A stretch of DNA of 64,000 bases from Gymnothorax reevesii. Lineage: Eukaryota; Chordata; Actinopteri; Anguilliformes; Muraenidae. The notes beneath the pieces were generated by a model. The model was given only the letters and a program-made list of their open reading frames with translations, had not been told where the DNA came from and did no database searches. Shown here piece after piece: positions 59,889 to 64,000 of this stretch. The stretch spans positions 14,345,739 through 14,409,738 of the forward strand of contig CM056584.1 of the NCBI GenBank assembly GCA_029721435.1. The letters run 5' to 3'. Within the stretch, counting starts at the first letter, position 1. Each line of letters opens with the position of its first letter. A program made the position numbers and the translations under genes.

Positions 59889-61690
59889 CTTTTGGGGACA
59901 AATGTCCCCATAAGACATGGAATTCCAGATTTCTTTATCCTTATGGGGACATTTCAGGTCCCAAAGAGAAAATTGAGCTACAGTGGAGGAAATAAGTATT
60001 GAACCTGCCAAAATTTTTTCAGTGAATATATTTTAATGGGGCTATTGACATGAAATTTTCACCAGATGTTGGTAACAACCCAAGTAATCCACACATACAA
60101 AGAAGTCAAAACAAATAAGTCCATAAATTATGTGTCATAAAGTAGAATGACACAGGAAAAAGCATTGCACACACTTACTGAACTGATTTGATATTTAGTA
60201 GAAAAGCCTTTGTTAGTAATGACAGCTTCAAGATGCTTTCTGTATGAAAAACAGGTCGCATGCATCGCTCAGGTGTGATTTTGGCCCATTCTTCCACACA
60301 AACGGTCTTAAAATCTTGAGGGTTCTGGGAGCCTCTTCTATGATCTCTGATCTTCAGTTCTTTCCATAAATTTTCGATTGGATTCAAGTTGGGTGATTGA
60401 CTGGGCCATTCTAGCAGCTTTATTTTCTTTCTCTGAAACCAATTGATAGTTTCCTTGGCTGTGGGTTAGGGATCATTGCCTTGCTGAAATGTCCTCCCTC
60501 GTTTCATCTTCAGAATTCTAGTAGATGGAAGCAGATTCTTATCAAGAATGTCTCAGTGCATTTCTCCATTCATCCTTCCTTCAATTATATGAAGTCTGCC
60601 AGTACCATATGCTGAACATACAGCCGCAAACCATGATGTTCCCACTTCCACCGTCCTTAGGGGTGATGTGCAGAGCTGTTTGTCCTCGAAATATTGTGTG
60701 CTGTGACATCCAAAGAGTTCAATTTTGATCTCATCTGACCCGACTACATTATCCCAGTATTTCATAGGCTTGTCCAAATGTTGCGCAGCAAACTTTAAAC
60801 GAGCTTCAACATGCTTTTTCTTCAGAAATGGAGTCTTGCGCGATGAGTGTGCATAGAGGCCTTGGTGGTTGAGAGCATTATTTTTTGTTTTCTTTGAATC
60901 AACTGTACCTGCTAATTCCAAGTCTCTCCACGAGTGGTCTTTGGCTCTTGGACAACTCTTCTGATTATTCTTTTGACTCCTATGTCAGAAATCTTGCAAG
61001 GAACACCTGGTCCTGCCCGGTTTATGGTGAAATGATGTTCTTTCCACTTCTGGATTATGGCCCCAAGGATGCACACTGGAACATTTAGAAGTTTAGAAAT
61101 ATGTCTGTGACCAATGCTATCAGTATATTTTGCAACAATAAGGTTGCAAAGGTCTTGAGAGAGCTCTTTGCTTTTACCCATCATGAGATGCTCCTTGTTT
61201 GATACCTTGGTACTGAGAAACCATTTAATTGGTCATAAATTAGGGTTAAACCAATTTGCACTGGTGGTGGGCAGGATTGCTTTATAAATACTGACACATT
61301 TCAGCTGGTTTCTGGGCTTTTCATACCTTTTTCCCCACCTTTTCTTCATGTGTTCAATACTTATTCCCTGTGTCTTTCCACTTTATTACTCATAACTTAA
61401 TTTATGGACTTATTTGTTTTGATTTCTTTGTATGTGTGGATTATTTGGGTTGTTACCGACATCTGGTGAAAATTTCACGCTAATAGCCCCATTAGAAAAA
61501 TATTTACTGAGAAAAATGTTGACATGTCCAGTACTTATTTCCCCCACTATGTTTTAGGGTTAGGGTAGGGATAAAGTTTGGGTTCGGTTAAGGTTAGGGT
61601 CAGGTATGTACTGTTGAGGGTTAAGGTCAGGGAAAGGGGTTAGGGAATGAATGCAAGTTTACGGAATGTCCCCACAAGACATGAAAACAC
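59889..61690. mobile_element. GGGGACA...TGTCCCC repeat, split by Tc1
   Basis: Left piece: TTTTGGGGACAAATGTCCCC (59890). Right piece: degenerate TTAGGG-like units (61551-61650) and AATGTCCCCACAAGACATG (61665). The pieces abut the Tc1 at 59981-61548, so they are probably one older repeat. Similar TGTCCCCAcAAG repeats are common in fish. Confidence 0.45.
59981..61548 (-). mobile_element. Tc1-like transposon, minus strand, degenerate
   Basis: Termini CAGTGGAGGAAATAAGTATT and the inverse GTACTTATTTCCCCCAC; TA flank at the left (59979). Transposase pieces are HTH at 61184-60912 (GHRHISKLLNVPV), the middle DDE block at 60921-60553, and MNPIENLWKELK at 60387-60351. Frame breaks separate them. In fscn2 intron 1. 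Confidence 0.85.
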
Positions 61691-61759
61691 AACATCTTTG
61701 TGTGTGTACGTGTGCGTGTCCACATAACGTTGGACATGTTGCACTATTTTGTCCCAATC

Positions 61760-62910
61760 AGAAGTGATTGATGTTGTGATTCTGTTTCTGCCATGCCTTG
61801 CTCCATGATTCATGCCCATGTTTAGTTCTGTGCCTGGCCTAGGCCCGTGTTTTGACTGACCTGCGCATTCTACACCATTGCTTATGTCTGACCATTCTAG
61901 GATTGTGTATTGTGTATTGGTAATTAGATTCATGTTTTATTATTTTTCATGTTTTAGTTTCTTAGTCTCCATGCCATGTTTTGTTTTCACTGCCATGTTC
62001 ATTTCCCATGCCATGTTTCCATGTTTTGCACTTTGTCTCCCCTGTCTTGTCATGTGTGTATCTTTGCTCACGGTCCCTTGTCTTGCGTGTCACTCATTCA
62101 GGTGATTTATTGGTTTCTGGGTTTCAATCTTCTTTCATTATCTCGTGTTCTTCCTTCCTCTCTCTTTACTATCTTACTAACACATACTAACAGTTTGTTT
62201 TTGCTAATTACTAACCAACATTAACCCTGTATATTTGGACTAACTTACTAACAAGCACTCGGGATTGTATAGTTGCACTTACTAATTGACTAACGATCTC
62301 TCAGCAGTCGCCCTATTCTAGTCTCCGCCTCCTTGCCTTTCGCTAATCATCTTTGCTGCGATTTTCTGTGGGTCTCCACAAATACTTTGTGCTTTCTTTT
62401 CTCTAAACTATACACTTTAGTACTCCGTGACTGGAGCTGTTTGTCTGTCCATAGGTTTGTCTTGTTATCCCTGTCTGCGTTTTGGCTACAGCCAAATTCA
62501 TGTGATTAGTTCACTCCTATGTGTCTCTCCCTGATCATTGTTACCATTGATTGCACCTTTTCTCCCTGATCATATGTTCTCCCGGATGTGTATATAAGAT
62601 GTCTTTTTGGTTCACTTTCTTGTCAGATCGTTCTTCCTTTGCTACGGTTTTCTCGCCTTGATTCATAGTGATTTATCTTTCTGACTGGACTGCCCTAGAC
62701 ACCGAGTTTTGCCGATTCCCTGTACTTTTACCGCATTCTTGTTTTTTTGACCTCTTTTTGTCTGACTACGATTTTTGTGATTGGTGCCTTGTGTATGACT
62801 CTGGATTTCGCCCCTTGGACTCTGATTTTGGATTGTGGACTTCGTACTGTTGCCAGCTCTGTTGGGGGGTTTCCCCCTTCAGAAATAAAGCCTCCTTTTT
62901 TTGCATTTAA
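61760..62910 (+). mobile_element. LTR-like or retroelement end, unclassified
   Basis: C/T-rich, with many CATGTTT and CTTGTC repeats, a TATA box TATATAAG (62591-62598) and AATAAAG (62884) 290 bases later. This promoter-then-poly(A) order is typical of an LTR. No matching second LTR, TG/CA boundary or coding domain was identified. Confidence 0.4.
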
Positions 62911-63440
62911 TTGGAGTTTGCTCTTGGTTCATTTCGATAAAAACCTCATTACTACTCAGCATACAAAATGGTGGTCACTAATCAGGATGGAAGAGCCTGA
63001 TCTGGTTAACTTTCAGTTGCATTCTTGCTAACCTACACCAGCTGCAATTTGATTAGTGCAAAATCACTGGAAATATTATCAAGGAAAATAAAATATTTTA
63101 ATGTTTTGATTCTATTATTATTGAAGAATAGAAGCATGTCTGTAAAAAATATATATTACAGTAAGTATCGAACCTAAGCTATTTTAAGGTAGAATATTAA
63201 CTGTAAATATTAACTCTTGATGACTTGCAGGCAATCAAAGAAAAGCCTATTTCAGTTCCTGCTCAGGCCACACTTACAGGAAGATGTAAGCAGGTGCAGT
63301 AAGCCTAAACCTATGGCTCGAGAAATCTATATATTTACATTCACAACAGGTGTTCTTACTCAAATTAGGCAACACATTGACCACAACCATTGGCTTCTGT
63401 CCCACAGAACTGTCTTGTACTGTACCATGTGTGCTGATGC
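62911..63440. other. fscn2 intron 1; nothing recognised
   Basis: AT-rich DNA without recognisable exon or transposon features. Confidence 0.4.
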
Positions 63441-63443
63441 ATA

Positions 63444-64000
63444 CAGTGCGCTCCATAATGTTTGGTATAGGACTCTTTTTAAAAATTTGTGATCAATTCA
63501 CTGTCACATGCAGTTAAAAGCAGATACTCAATTTTCATTATATAATAATTTCATACATTTTGGTTTCTTCATGAAGAAATTACAGCACTTTTCATAGACA
63601 TCTCACCATTCCAGAGCAAAAGGTTTGAGACTAATGGGGACCCTGTTTACGGGTATTTCTGTCATGAGAGGTGCACACAATTGCTTCTTTACTGAATTTA
63701 TAAGTGAGCTTTCTCTATCTAGTCTTGGATCTGGGCTTTTGATTGCCTTTGAGTCTGATTGCAGTGTGCAAATATATGAACCAAAGTTGTGCCAAGTAAT
63801 CCATTAAAAGCCTGTCAGAACATACGGACATCAGCTGTCAAGAGAAAGGAGAGCGTGGAAAGCCTTGAAATACACCTGTAGCAGTTGACTAAATAATTCT
63901 CACCATAATAAAGAAAAACCACGAAAACATCTGACAGATCTGAACCTCTCTTCAGGAGCCGGGCATGGCTGTGTCAGTGACTACTGTCTCAAGATATCTT
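63444..64000 (+). mobile_element. Tc1/mariner-like transposon, 5' part, cut by window end
   Basis: After TA (63442), the terminus CAGTGCGCTCCATAATGTTT is a known type of fish Tc1 end. About 63900-64000 reads AAAACATCTGACAGATCTGA ... TGACTACTGTCTCAAG, which resembles the start of its transposase region. The rest lies outside the window. Confidence 0.65.

Overview
The window is vertebrate nuclear DNA, almost certainly from a teleost fish. It contains split genes with GT-AG introns, and the intervening DNA is full of fish-type repeats: Tc1/mariner transposons with the typical fish termini, tRNA-derived SINEs, hAT and piggyBac-like miniature elements, an L2-type LINE and a Penelope-like retroelement. 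There are no operons, ribosome binding sites or prokaryotic features.

Three protein-coding genes can be supported by splice-consistent exon assembly, all on the minus strand, head to tail. From high to low coordinates they are: fscn2 (retinal fascin; exons 2-5 at 59418-53525, exon 1 outside the window), birc5 (survivin; four exons at 36981-29605, 141 aa) and tmem235 (claudin-like four-pass membrane protein; four exons at 28171-9900, 216 aa). birc5 followed directly by tmem235 on the same strand is, from memory, also the human 17q25.3 arrangement. The three genes do not form a pathway: survivin is a chromosomal passenger/IAP-family protein, fascin 2 bundles actin in photoreceptors and hair cells, and TMEM235 is a poorly characterised claudin-superfamily protein.

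Layout: 1-7.5 kb has no recognisable gene, with a GGAC-tailed repeat at 4 kb. 7.5-9.4 kb is an old Tc1-type element carrying a SINE. 9.9-28.2 kb is tmem235, whose introns hold SINEs, an L2 LINE, a piggyBac-like MITE, hAT elements and a GC-rich hairpin. 29.6-37.0 kb is birc5, with a swollen 6.3-kb intron 3. 37.7-39.4 kb is a broken Penelope-like retroelement, and 39.5-42.5 kb is a 31-bp minisatellite of about 95 units with a 22-unit higher-order repeat. 44.5-47.7 kb is an unclassified dispersed repeat interrupted by a Tc1 transposon and by a 1.15-kb element with roughly 480-bp inverted repeats. 48.4-49.4 kb holds nested inverted-repeat elements. 53.5-64 kb is fscn2, with Tc1-in-Tc1 and other insertions in its introns and the start of a further Tc1 at the right edge.

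I found no undescribed gene system. The most interesting items are the minisatellite's higher-order structure, the long-inverted-repeat element that carries promoter-like YY1 sites in both arms, two diverged dispersed-repeat pairs not assignable by eye, and the apparent loss of both claudin-loop cysteines in tmem235.
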